Of a stretch of 64,000 nucleotides of DNA, positions 33,082-44,823 are shown one piece after another. Below the pieces are notes generated by a model. It was not told where the DNA came from. It made no database searches and saw only the letters and a list, made by a program, of their open reading frames with translations. This stretch comes from Poteriospumella lacustris (lineage: Eukaryota; Sar; Chrysophyceae; Chromulinales; Dinobryaceae). Position 1 is the stretch's first letter. Each line of letters opens with the position of its first letter. Position numbers and translations under genes: made by a program. The stretch covers positions 1-64,000 of the forward strand of contig SMOI01000187.1 of NCBI GenBank assembly GCA_008000375.1. Direction: 5' to 3'.

Positions 33082-34186
33082 TTAGAAGCTGCCAGATACC
33101 TTCGCGGCGATAATGGCAACGATGATACCAATGATGAGCAACACAATCATGGCAATGCAGCATTGCTTCCGTCGGATGGACTTCTGCAACTCGATGGCTT
33201 CCACCATCTCTGCATTTCCTTGATCGATGTAATCCGAGGCTTCTTTCACTTGTGTTTCGATTTGATCCAATAATTCACCTTGCTTCTCCACCAAGGTCGC
33301 AAAATCCATGAACATTTGGTGCAGTTCCTGCACGGACGCTTCCAACACCAAGACGTCTTGGTATTTGTCCGCCACATTCATGTACGCGTTTCGGATAGCA
33401 TCAGCGGGTTGGTCCTGCAGATGAAAACAAGAAGAAGAAGAATATATGAGATAATGAATCATCTCAGGAAAGCGTCATCGAAGTGGACACGGGAGGGACT
33501 TACCGTCAGAATCGCGGACTTGACGAACTCGCCCGATCCACCACCCGATTTGAAGACCGCGTCGATCTCCTCAGTCGTTGCATCAGGCTTCACGATTTGT
33601 ACTTGACGCTTGACTTTCTTTTTGATATCAGTTTTGAATTTCGTTTGAGCGTTTTGGTACTCCTTCATGACGTCGATAAACTTGCGAGTTAACGTGCTGA
33701 CCATGTTCTCTCGGATGCGGACTTCAGGTGACTTCTGTCCATTTTGCGCTTTGTTCTTATCTGTCTCTTCCTTCAAACGCTGTAATAACTGCTTTGCTAA
33801 AGTGGCCTTTTTGTTGGTGGCCTTGATGATAGGTTCGAGTTGACTGCTATGATCTTGTTCCCGCTCAATTGTTGTAGCTTGAACGACATTCTGATTGATA
33901 TCAGAGATGTCCTTCGTGGACTGTTTGATCTGAGCAATAGCATTCTTCACGATTTCAACATCACTGAAAAATTCTTGCATATGGTCAGCAGGCTTAGCAG
34001 CAGCGGCTTTCGAACTATTGGTTCCATTCGCCACCAATCCTACTATCGGTCAAACAGAAATGAAGGTCGTTGAGCCCACGGTCATAAGGATAAAGAAAAC
34101 AACGAAAAATGTTCACCTTTGTCAGACTCGACATCGAAGTCGTCAACAGGAGCCGCGTTCTTCTTAAGTTCCTTCAATCGATCCAT
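33082..34186 (-). CDS. Syntaxin (Qa-SNARE)
   Basis: Membrane-fusion SNARE of the syntaxin 1/plasma-membrane class. Exons 34186-34117, 34042-33504 and 33414-33082 give about 313 residues, the usual size. The Habc three-helix region covers about 40-165 (MQEFFSDVEIVKNAIAQIK, the HSSQLEPIIKATNKKA helix, and NMVSTLTRKFIDVMKEYQ). The SNARE motif (about 215-275) is read in VLVLEASVQELHQMFMDFATL and VEKQGELLDQIETQVKEASDYI. The zero-layer Gln sits in EKQGELLDQIE, marking it as Q type. The C-terminal anchor is CCIAMIVLLIIGIIVAIIAA, followed by only six residues. The first exon (MDRLKELKKNAAPVDDF) matches the short acidic syntaxin N-peptide position. Spliced frames are continuous. Confidence 0.93.
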
Positions 34187-34736
34187 TTTCTAATACCAGA
34201 AAACTATTTGCGACACGGCGGATAAATCCAAAGAAACAAACTAAACTAAACTATCCCACGACAATACCAGAGTCTATCTCTCACCGACGAAACAAATCGA
34301 TGCAGAAGAATCTGACAGACAGCCACGGCAGACAGCTAGTTCCAACACATTCGATGATCAAATGCAGTATCCAAAGGAGCAGTTTGGATGCAACCCGCTT
34401 GCTGCTGCTGATCTGTTGTCCTTGTGAATTCCGATCGTTTTCCTTCGGATCCGTCTGCCTATTTGGTCCACACCATATAGACACACAGCTTAACCCTAGA
34501 TATCTGGGAATTTGGTATTTCTGTGAAGTTTGAGAATCTGGTCGAGTTTGGGGTTTGTGCGTCAGTTGTTGTGGTCAGCAGCGCGAACACCACTCGCAGT
34601 GCAAACTTCTTTGCTTTGGCTATGAACCAGTCCAGTTGTGCTTTTTTTGAAAGGAGCTTCAGTTGTTGAGAATAACTTTCATTGTAGAGATTATCTTCTT
34701 ATTTTGGGTTCATCTCGTTTGTCAGTTAGATCAATC
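34187..34736. other. Divergent promoter region, syntaxin / PPR-like gene
   Basis: A 550-bp region between divergent starts. No RNA gene or repeat recognised. Confidence 0.4.
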
Positions 34737-37185
34737 ATGCTGTCCGGATTGATGAAGAGATTCGGCGACAGTCGCCGTTCGTTGCAACCAACCATTGCCA
34801 TGTATCAGCGATGGTATGCACGACCTTCCATCATCATCTGCAATGTTCAGCGGGATCCTCAAGCTGCTACCACAACAGTTCCTTCATCAAATGGTCCGAC
34901 CACGTTGCGGGACTTTGCCAGAAAGCACAAGTTGACCCCTGATCAGAAGAGAACCACAACGAATGATCAGACAAAGCCAAAATCACCCAAGAACGCGAAA
35001 CCAGAAGCAACGAAGGCGGAACCGGTACAGCAAGCTGTGGACGAGAGATTAGAGTCGCTCCGTTCTCGTTTGCGTATTGCTCAGTTATCGCAGAGACCGT
35101 ACGACATCGAGGCGGTAATGAGAGAGGTCCGCGCTCATTCCGTGGGTTTCAACGCTGTGGAGCTGTCAGCGGGCTTCGAGGGCTGCTTGGCGGTGGGAAA
35201 CATTGAGATGTCGACCTGGGTACTTTCATACATGAAGTCGCTTCGGTACATGATTCCCGCGGAGTATATCGGTCGAGTGGTGAAGCGAGCGTCGTCGAGC
35301 GACCAACTGGCTTCTTTGGTGGCGTTGGTCAAAGAACTCGCTATTGCCGGAAACCAAAACTCCAAACAAAGCATTGAGGAGTATCTCAACCAGCTTTTGC
35401 TGGAATTAGCTGCAGCGTCAGCTGGATCGAAGGCTGGAAACTTTAATCATGTGATTCGGTCGACGTATGACATTTACCTCAACTTGCGCAACGAGAAGAA
35501 AATGAACATCAAGCTCAGCCGAGAAACTTACACCACCCTCGCCATATTCCATGTTGGAACTCGGCGAGGAGACAAGTGCTTGGAGATCTTCCAAGAAATG
35601 AACCGCGTCAACGTGGAGCCCGATCTGGAATCGTGTGAGAAGGTGCTGGAAGAGGCAATCGCGAAGATGGAGACGAAGGTCATGAAGCTCATCGTCACGT
35701 ACGTGTTTGCTGATTGTTGTTGCAGTGCATGGGGGATGGACGAAATTTGATTTGCGTTGTGCGTGTGTAGGTGGTACCTGGAGGTGTTCAATGTGCCCAT
35801 GGACATCAAGAAGGCGCAGGAGATTCTGAAGATGGCGGTGAAGATATCGGACGGGCAACTGGCGATCTTGGCTTTCCAGGTAAGGCGTGCGAGATGATGG
35901 ATACCTTTTTGAAGCGTGTGTATTAACCCTTTGTATTTGTGCGATGATGTATCTGGTACAGCTGCTGACGAAGACAAGCATTACCCCGGACCGTATGGAC
36001 TACTACAATTTGGTGCGTGCACTGTTGCGATCCAATGACATCGTAAGTGCGGTGGAGGCTCTGCAGGACATGGAGGCACGCAATGTGTCGTTCATCCCAT
36101 CTTACAAGGAGACGTTTTCGAACTGGCCAACTGCGGGTTCAGCGCTTCTGTCGTCGAACGCTTTCGATCTTCACGAGACGGTGAAGAACGAGTTGCGGGA
36201 TATCTTCGCAAAGACATCTTCGGTGCGAGCGGACCGACCTTCTGAAGGATCCGACGCTCAAGCTGGCGAGTCGAAGTCGGCGGGTGATTCTGGCAAGAGC
36301 AACGGTGAACCGTTGTCACGAGAGGAGTTGGCGATTGACAGTAAACGGCGCTACGAATTGCTCCAAGACTTCTACTACGCTCTGATCGACCAGGTGCAGA
36401 AGGGCCAGCCAGTTCCTCGTATCGTCGTGGACGTAATATTGGAGGCTATGGGCACCTTCGAGGTGTTGGATGGAGCCCAACGCGCGCAGCACATGGCTCG
36501 GCTTCGTTCGATTTTCGACGAATATCCGACCGTGTTTAAGCTTCAACACGATATCACCAGCTTTATCGCGCTTATCCGAGCGTCCAGTTGCCACGCCAAC
36601 TTCCCCGAGATGCTCACACTGTTCCAACAGCTCGAGCAGTTCCTGAGAGACGACGCCAAGCCCAGTCCCAAGGATAAAGCAGCGTACAATCAGTACGACT
36701 TTTTCATCAAAGAAGGTTTGTCGACGGCTTACTCTGAGCTGTTCTATTACATGATCAATCGCAAGTCTCACCGAAGTTTCGGTGAGATTTGGCACCACAT
36801 GCGCGATGAAGCGAAAGTGTTGCCCACGGTGAGTTGTCTTCTTCGTCTGTGCACACATCTGTCCGTTGGCGGAGCAGCGGGGGATCGTGACATTGTATTG
36901 TCCGCGACCAATGAAGTATTCCGTGACGTTGTTCGTGCGAAAAAGGGGACTCACGAGAAGTATCCTTTCATCCCGCCCAACAAAATGACTCACTTCGACC
37001 TGTTACATCAGCTTCGCAGTACACCGAAGAAGTCTCCGCAGCCCATTCAGACCCCTGTCAAAGTGGACGAAGTCGCGAAGACAGCAAACGCTGAGCCTGA
37101 ACCGATAGTAGCTGACAAGAAACCCTCCCCACCACCACGACATCCAAAGCGACCTGCGCAAGAAGCCAGTCCGTCTACCAAATAA
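34737..37185 (+). CDS. PPR-like mitochondrial protein, copy A
   Basis: Helical-repeat protein, probably organellar RNA-binding. Exons 34737-35698, 35771-35879 and 35962-37185 give about 764 residues. The start MLSGLMKRFGDSRRSLQ is an amphipathic basic presequence, typical of mitochondrial import. PPR-type helix pairs are clear in TYTTLAIFHVGTRRGDK with CLEIFQEMNRVNVEPDLE, and weaker ones in WYLEVFNVPMDIKKAQEIL, MDYYNLVRALLRSNDIV and SAVEALQDMEARNVSF. More helical repeats follow to about residue 690. The tail is Pro/Lys-rich. The upstream in-frame CTG/TTG starts are ignored in favour of the ATG at 34737. Copy B lies tail-to-tail 200 bp downstream with the same two intron positions and about the same length, so this is a recent inverted duplication. 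Confidence 0.85.
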
Positions 37186-37385
37186 CCTGTGCGGTGTAGA
37201 TCTTGTAATTGTGTAATTTGCTGTTAGTTCTCTTCCCTCTCTTGTGCTCCTGTGCATGTGTTGTATGGACTCTATGTTGTATGGTTTGCGTATGCACGAA
37301 AATCACGAGACGGTATGTGTTAGGGAGAGAAAAAATAGAAGGCAATTACACGCATTACACACACTGCAAGACTGCAGCTGTCGAT

Positions 37386-39900
37386 CTACAGACGTTGTTT
37401 CTGTGGTGGCGTTTGCGATGAATGACGAGCTGCTTGTGGCGTCGCTTTGGGCGTTGCTGATCGTGGTACCTGTGGTGGTTGTTGTTGCTGCTGCTTCTGC
37501 TTCTGATGGTTGGCTCGTTTGTCTTTGTGGTTGCCTTTGTCCACGGACTTGCTGGTCTTCTTGTCGCTTGCATTGCTTGCGATAGGCGAGTTGTGGGTGC
37601 GTTTCTTCGAGTGATCATGCGGAGTTTGTTGTAGCTGTGGTCCCCGTGGTGGGCCAATGTCGAAGCCGTGAGCTAAGTCCTTGAGGACGGATGGCTGAAC
37701 GGGATGTTTCCGATCCTTTCCGCCCAGTGCACGATGTAATGATTCATTGGTAGCGGCCACTACAGCGTCAAAGGCACTTTTGTTGCGGTTCGCTGCCGCC
37801 ACTTTGCTCAGACGAAGAAGACACTGCGTGGTGGGCAGCACCTTTGCGTCAGCGCGCATATGGCGCCAAATCTCTTTGAAGCCTTGTGTGATAGATCGAT
37901 CAGCCATAAAGGTAAAGAGCGTAGAGTAAGCAACGGACAGTCCTTCCTTCATGAAGAAGTCGTACTGATTGTACGCCAACGTATCCGTTACACTGGGCTT
38001 CTTGTCGTGTGCTAAGAAGTGATCCAGCTGTTGGAACAGCGTGAGCATCTCGACGAAGGAAGCATGATGCCTCGCCGCATTGATAAGGGCGACGTAGCTG
38101 GTGATGTCGTGCTGCAGCTTGAACACGGTCGGATATTCGTCGAACATCGAACGAAGCCGCTTCAAGTGCTTAGCAGAGGACATATCATGTATCTTACATA
38201 GACCATAGGCTTCCAGCGTCGTGTCGACGACTATGCGAGGCACAGGTTGACCGGTCTGCACCTGTCCGACCAACGCGTGATAAAAGTCTTTGACCATGTC
38301 GTGACGTCTGTTGTTGATGCTTGCTTCTGAAACTGATGTTGATGGTGTGGTGTTGCCCAACTTGGGGGTACCATTGGTCGACTCAACCGCGCGTGCAACT
38401 TTACCAGACCCCACCGACTTTGATAAGATCTCCCGCAGCTCGTTCTTCACCTTCTCGTGAAGATCGAAGGCGTTCGACGTCCCAGATGCACGAGCTTCCC
38501 CATTCGATGGTTTGTTTGCCCGTGTCTCATGGTAGGATGGGATGAACGACACATTGCGTGCCTCCATGTCCTGCAGAGCCTCCACTGCGCTCACAATGTC
38601 ATTGGATCGCAACAGCGCGAGCAATAAATGATAGTAATCCATGCGGTCGGGCGTGATGCTCGTAGATGTCAGCAGCTGTACCATAGACATCATCGCACCA
38701 ATTCACAGGGTTAGTGCACACGCTTCACAAAGATATCACCATCGTCTCGCACGTCACTCACCTGGAACGCCAAGATCGCCAGTTGCCCATCCGATATCTT
38801 CACCGCCATCTTCAGAATGTCCTGCGCAGTTTTGATTTCCATCGGCAAGTTGAACACCTCCATATACAACCTACAGACACACAAACACGAACACATCCCT
38901 GTCAGCTCCCGTCGATCGCCCATGCACTGCAACAACAATCAGCAAACACATACGTGACGATGAGCTTCACGACCTTCGTCTCCATCTTCGCGATTGCCTC
39001 TTCCAGCACCTTCTCACACGATTCCAGATCGGGCTCCACGTTGACGCGGTTCATTTCTTGGAAGATCTCCAAGCACTTGTCTCCTCGCCGAGTTCCAACA
39101 TGGAATATGGCGAGGGTGGTGTAAGTTTCTCGGCTGAGCTTGATGTTCATTTTCTTCTCGTTGCGCAAGTTGAGGTAAATATCGTATGTCTGCTGAAGAC
39201 CGTCATGCACGAGCTCAGGTTTCAGTCGCTGATTCTGCGTCCAGGCCAACAATACAGTGTCCAAGTACTCCTCAATGCTTTGTTTGGAGTTTCTAAATGT
39301 CCCAGTGGAAGTAAGCTCTTTCACCAACGCCACCAAAGAAGCCAGTTGGTCGCTGGACGATGCTCTTTTCACCACTAGACCGATATACTCCGCGGGAACC
39401 ATGTACCGAAGCGATTTCATATATGAAAGTACCCAGGTCGACATCTCAAGGTTGCTCACGGCCAAGCAGCCCTCGAAGCCCGCTGACAGATCCACAGCGT
39501 TGAGACTCACAGGATTTGTTCGGACCTCTCTCATGACCTCCTCGACAATGTTTGGTTGCTTCAACACTCGTGCCTCTCTTAGACGAGAGCGAAGTGCCTC
39601 CAATCGCGCATCTTCCGACCGCTTTTTGAGCGGCTTTACTTTCAACTCAGATTCTGCATTTACCGCATTGGGAGTCTGTGACTGTGCAGTTTGCGAGCCC
39701 TTCGTTAATTTTTGTTTTTGATACAAGACTGGGCCGTTTTGTGGCAAGGTCGACACTGCTGGTCTGACAGCGGCTTTTGGGTTTTGCTGTGCACTGCTGA
39801 TGATGATACTTGGTTGCACATACCGCCGTTGATACATCGCCATTGTAGGCTGCAACGAACAGCGATTGTCGCTGAGTTTCCTCACAAGTCCGGACAACAT
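37386..39900 (-). CDS. PPR-like mitochondrial protein, copy B
   Basis: Paralogue of copy A in inverted orientation. Exons 39900-38954, 38870-38762 and 38675-37386 give about 781 residues. Both introns fall at the same codons and phases as in copy A (exon 2 is 109 bases in both). The segment around CLEIFQEMNRVNVEPDLE and the preceding 100 bases are nearly identical between the copies, while the N-terminal 120 residues and the C-terminal third have drifted. The presequence MLSGLVRKLSDNRCSLQ is conserved. The C-terminus has become Gln/Lys-rich (KQKQQQQQPPQ) instead of Pro-rich. The frame is open throughout, so both copies may be functional. Confidence 0.85.
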
Positions 39901-40418
39901 GATGTTTGCCACGCACAACACACGAGTAAAGACGACTCTCTGAGAAAATTAGGAAGTCCTGCTCCCAAAAAATAGCAAATGCAGCTTTGATAGCTGAAGT
40001 CTGCCTTTGTGAAGTCGGTTGTTTTCAGGTCTTTCGTGTCACCCTGACAGCGATGACAAAGCAACGCGAAAGCGAAAAGAAGTTTACGCAGGATTCCTGG
40101 ACAGCGGGCCGGACCGACTCGCCGCCAGCTCGCCAGACTCACCAGCTCACCAGCGTACCAGAATCACCAAAATCCCAGAAATGCCCAGCCAAGGATCCGT
40201 TGGTTTCGTTTTTGATCACCGACCCCAGACCGCCAAGAGAGTGCCACAACAAGTGGTTGAAATTAATGATCGAATTAACTTGGATTGGAAGAGCTTTGTA
40301 TCTCCACGTTACAACGCATTGGATTGAGCATTGTGTCCCTCGGGTATAAGGATTTTGAGACAGATAAATGCTTCGTATGAAAGAGGAAAGTGCGTAATCA
40401 CGTAATCACATCGACATC
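39901..40418. other. Divergent region with one micro-ORF
   Basis: Between the divergent PPR copy B and Sel1 genes. It includes the micro-ORF at 40181-40327, listed separately. Confidence 0.4.
40181..40327 (+). CDS. Possible 48-residue micro-protein
   Basis: An ATG frame reading MPSQGSVGFVFDHRPQT, then VEINDRINLDWKSFVSPRY and NALD. The sequence looks protein-like (alternating hydrophobic and charged residues, no low complexity) and stands between two divergent genes. The same frame is open upstream to 40019, so it could be longer or have an upstream exon. I recognise no family. Confidence 0.35.
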   Translation: MPSQGSVGFVFDHRPQTAKRVPQQVVEINDRINLDWKSFVSPRYNALD

Positions 40419-43400
40419 ATGATCACAGCCTCGAGAGAAAACTCTTCTTCAAGTCTGAGGAATATCCCCACCAGCAAGCCTCCGAGCTCTGCTAATGCTG
40501 CTTCATCAGTAACACCTCCTGAAGTATCTGAGGTTATCAACAGTGTTAAACGTATTGCAAACGATTTGCGGGACAATGCGGACAATCAGAAAAAGCTAAA
40601 GGCCATCAAGGGCAACGAGGAACTCTTGCATCGTATCAACGAAGTGATGGTGGAAATCGACTTGCAAAGCTCCAAAATTGTGGCGGCAATCAAAATCAAC
40701 AAAAATGTCCTGCAGGACTTGACCATGCTGAAGGATGTCATGGAAGAAATCCAAGAGTTCTTCGTCGCCGTTCAAAAGGCATTCATGTTCATGTCTAAAA
40801 CGAGGCTAAAACTGCGAATGCAGAACCTGTATCAATCGTTGCGAGCAAGACTTACGCAAGTTATGGCAGCAGTGTCGTTGGCATTGTTAACGGAGAAACC
40901 TGTAAAGGAACCAACGCCGAAGGTCTCGTCGGAAATCTATCGGATAGGTCTGAGTTATTACTATGGCATCAATGGCAAGCCTATGAACTACACGTTCGCC
41001 TTCGAGAAATTTGTTCAAGCGGCAGAATACGGTGAAGAAGATGCCATGATCTTTGCCGCGGCGTGCTATTTGAAAGGTCACGGTGTGGAAGAGCACTACG
41101 ATTCCGGTTTGCATTGGTTGGGCCGTGCGGCTAGTTCAGGTCGCTGTCCACAAGCGAAAACTGAAATCGCTAAGCTTATCATCGAACAAGTGAAAAGCGA
41201 AAACCCCGATGCGATTTTGGATTCGTTGAACCCTTCGTCGCAGCATGAAAACGTCATGAAAACACCGAAAACGCGTTCGTCGGGCCAATCGCTCCGTGCG
41301 AGCTCAGCGACGAGTCGTTTCTCTGTCGTTTCTGGTGAGAGCGGTGGCGATCAGCAAAGTACCTATCGTGACGAGGACGAGGATGTGATGGGAGGACAAG
41401 AAGAACAGGACATTCAGCACGCCATGAAGCTACTGTTGGAAGCCGCCACCGAAGGCCACGTGGAAGCGAAGACCGTCTTGGGTACCGTCTACGAAGAAGC
41501 CGGTGATTTAGAACAAGCAGCCAAATGGTATTCCTTGGCATCGAACGGTGGCAGTGCCAAGGGAACGTATCATTTGGGTCAATTGTTCTTGCAGGGCCAT
41601 GGTAGTATGGTCGTGAACCGTCACAAGGCGTATTCGTTGTTTGCGATGGCGGCCAAGAACGGTCAAATGGAAGCCTGGAATGGTATGGGTTTGTGTTATG
41701 AATCTGGTGTGGGTATTGATCAAAACGTCTCGTTGGCGGTCAATTACTATCGGAAGGGAGCCCAGGGGGGTCACATCCATGCGATGTACAACTTGGGCTA
41801 CGTGTTGGTGAAGAATGCCATCGAGATCCTCGACAACATGAAGAAAGTCAAGATCATTGCGAGTCATGTGCATCATTTGCGCTATGGAGAACGTGGCGAA
41901 GAGATTTTGGACGATGAATTGCCCCCGGAACAGTCAGAAGTCTACTTGGACATGGGTAAAAAGACGGAACAGGCGTTGGAAGAAGGGATTCACTGGCTAC
42001 GGGCGGCGGCGGAGAACAAGATTCCCGATGCCAGTTTCCAGTTAGGTCGCTTGTATGAACAAGCCATTGGGGTTCCCCTCGATACACATGCCGCGTTGGC
42101 GCATTATCGTCGCGCAGCCGATGCCAAACACGCCAAGGCGGCGTTTTACGCGGCCAATTTGTTGTATGCGCGTGGTGGCCCCGCTGGGGACGGCGGACAC
42201 GAACACGATGGCTTTGATCGTGATCTCGTGGAAGCGGCCAAATACTACGCACAAGCGGCGACAGCAGGCATTGCCGAGGCGATGAACGCCTACGCCCTGT
42301 TGCTGGAAGATGGCCGCGCGACACTCGACGGATTGAAAGACCCGTACGCCGCCGCGACGTGGTATTACGAAGCGTGTATTCATGACTACGCCGACGCCTT
42401 CTTGAACTTGGCGTTGATGCTGGCGACGGATCCCATCCATTCGTTCACGACGGTCAAAGGGGATATCGTGACGCTGGGGCAGATCACGAAGTTTTTGGAT
42501 GCGCAATTGCCGTTGGAAATGGACCGCGACAAACTCGACACCTTCCACTCGCTCATTCAACAGGTCTATGCCAAGACACAACAGCCCTCCCATCAACACC
42601 ACACGACGGGCGCAGGAGGAGGAGGGGGAGGAGGAGCGCCGTTGTTGGCGCGTCGGTACGCTGCCTCTGATGCCGCCGCCGCCGCCGCCGTGACGACGTC
42701 GTCACGTCCTCGTAGCGACAGTGGCGGCGACCAAGATCAGCACAGCGTGTACAGTCAAGGCAGTGGACGACCGATGGGACGTGGCGGGACCAGTGAATCG
42801 AAATATGACGGAGCCGCCACCGGTGGACGTGGTAGTTCGATGGTACTGGTCGACCCGTATCACGGGGAGCTGCACCAGCAGCCGCCATCCGCCGGCGACG
42901 ATCGCTACCAAACGGGCATCAGCGAAATGACGAACGTCCCGAGCTTACAACGAGCCTCTCGACGTGGCATTGGGAGCGCCAACGATGCGGCCAGTGTCGT
43001 CTCCACCTCGGTGTCTTCGTTGCCCGGTACGATCGCGGCCGAACGAGCGAGTCGCCGTGTCGTCGCGAGAGGGGATCTGTTACCGCCACGCGGCAAAGCC
43101 GCCGCCTCGTACGCCAACGACGCTGCGTCCATGACCCACGACTACGACGACCAACACGACGCCGCGGGCTACCATCACCACCACCACTACCACCCCTCAT
43201 CCTCGTCCTCGTCGCGCCAAGCGCCACAACGGGTCGTCAGCATGAACCTCTCGACGGGCGCCGCGCACCAACCGATGAAACGCGTCATTTTCGATGCCCA
43301 GACCAGCAAGTCTCTCTCGGCCCTGTCGATTACCCACGACCAAGTCGATGCCACCGGTGCCATCGCGCCCAGTGTCCACCGCGCCGGTGAAATGTTCGTG

Positions 43401-44111
43401 ACCAATGGCGCGATCCCGCCTCCGAATTACGTGCCCCGTGCGACGATGTCCCCCGCACCGTCGTCCGCCCCGAAACCGGCCCCGTCGAAAACGAAAACCG
43501 CACAAACGGCGTTGTCCTCCAGTGCCTTTCCCCCGTCGGCTGCACAGACCGCGTTGGATACCAGCTCGGCCTCGTATTTGCCGCCGCCTACCCAGACAGA
43601 TACGCCCGTGTACAAGCCGCATTCGTCGTCGTCATCGGCGTCAGCGCCGTACGGTAGCAGTCCTGGCTCACCGAGTCGATCGAGTGAGCCACCAGCGACG
43701 TTGAAGTTCTCGTATCGAGAGGCGATGGCCCGCGCCCAGTCGCAACCGGCGGCGGCGGTGGCCTCGGAGCCGACCTTGCAGCGCCATCAGTCCACATCGT
43801 CGATGGCTTCCACGCATTCGCTACAGCAGGCGGGCGGTGGCGAGACGAAGAAAACCGCCTCGGTACGTACCTCTACCTCTGTCCCCCTCTGCCTTCCCAC
43901 CTCTCATTCGCCTCTGGGATGATTCTCTATGTGTGCGTGTGTGTGTGTTTAGATGTGGCAACGACTTGTTCGGGGCAGCCGGAACAACTCGCGGGACCCT
44001 TCACCCGCCCCGATGGACACTGGTCGTACGACTGGCGCCGCCGCGACAGGAGCGACTGAGCGAGGCAGTGGTGCCGTTGGTGTGTCGACGTCGGTGCCCA
44101 GTTTGAAGTGA
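40419..44111 (+). CDS. Sel1-repeat protein with helical N-terminus and disordered C-terminus
   Basis: Probable scaffold or adaptor. Exons 40419-43862 and 43953-44111 around a 90-bp intron give about 1200 residues. Residues 35-160 are a Leu-rich helical bundle (INSVKRIANDLRDN, EELLHRINEVMVEID, ALLTEKPV) resembling the N-terminal helical domains of MLKL-like adaptors, an impression only. Sel1 repeats follow from about 170 to 670, seen as YRIGLSYYYG...FEKFVQAAEYG, AKTVLGTVYEEAGDLEQAAKWY, GTYHLGQLFLQGHGS, WNGMGLCYESGVGI, ASFQLGRLYEQAIGV and AAFYAANLLYARGG. From about 700 to the end it is Ser/Pro/Ala-rich and disordered, with GGGGGG, His-rich HHHHHYHPSSSS and many basic-Ser motifs. GC rises sharply in the last third. 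Sel1 proteins often organise membrane-complex assembly or signalling. The substrate is unknown. Confidence 0.88.
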
Positions 44112-44823
44112 CTTGTAGAACGGTATTGATTGATGTGCTTGCTTGGCTGTGTGCGGTGGGTGGTGGGTGTGTCTGGTCGTTGGTCTGTCCCTTTCCTTTT
44201 CTTTTTTTGATTTTCGCGCGTATTTCTCCTCCTGGTTTCGCTTCTTCTTCCTCCTCCCTCTTCTTCTTCTACCTATCTCTTTGTCTCTTCCTCTGCCTCT
44301 TTCTCTCTCTCTTGTCGACGTTACCGGACGTAGTGTGTCGCAGTTGTTGTCGTGTACCGTGCGGCGGGCTGTGTACTGCGCAGTGGTCGACCATCGGTTG
44401 TGTCTCTTTCATTGGTTGAATTACTCTGCTGTATGAGTTTCCATATGCGCCATCGCATGGATGGTGTTGTTTGGTTGAAACTGTAATCTTCTTATAACAA
44501 CAGAAATGATACAGGGTACGGGGGGGGGGTCTCAAATCGTGAACTGGTACACCATGCATCCTCACTTTGAGCGTTATAAAGATCGGTCGTGCGGCGATTT
44601 GTACTTTTTGGCCGCATTTCGTTCGCACTTTGGTCGAGGCGAAATGGCGAAATCTTCCGTTGATCTTCTGGTGTGATTACAATGGAAATAGTGGGGAGGA
44701 GAGGTTGTCTGGTCTTCGTAGACAGCAGTAGGTAGTACGTATTGGACCGCAAGATTGGTGTGGGAGGATAGGCCTTTGCTTAGGCTGTGCCAGTGACACC
44801 GCCGCTCCCTCAATCGAAAGAAA
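44112..44823. other. Intergenic, 712 bp
   Basis: Pyrimidine-rich 3' region of the Sel1 gene (TCTTCTTCCTCC and CTCTTTCTCTCTC tracts, about 44240-44320), a G9 run near 44520, and the transporter promoter. No gene supported. Confidence 0.45.
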
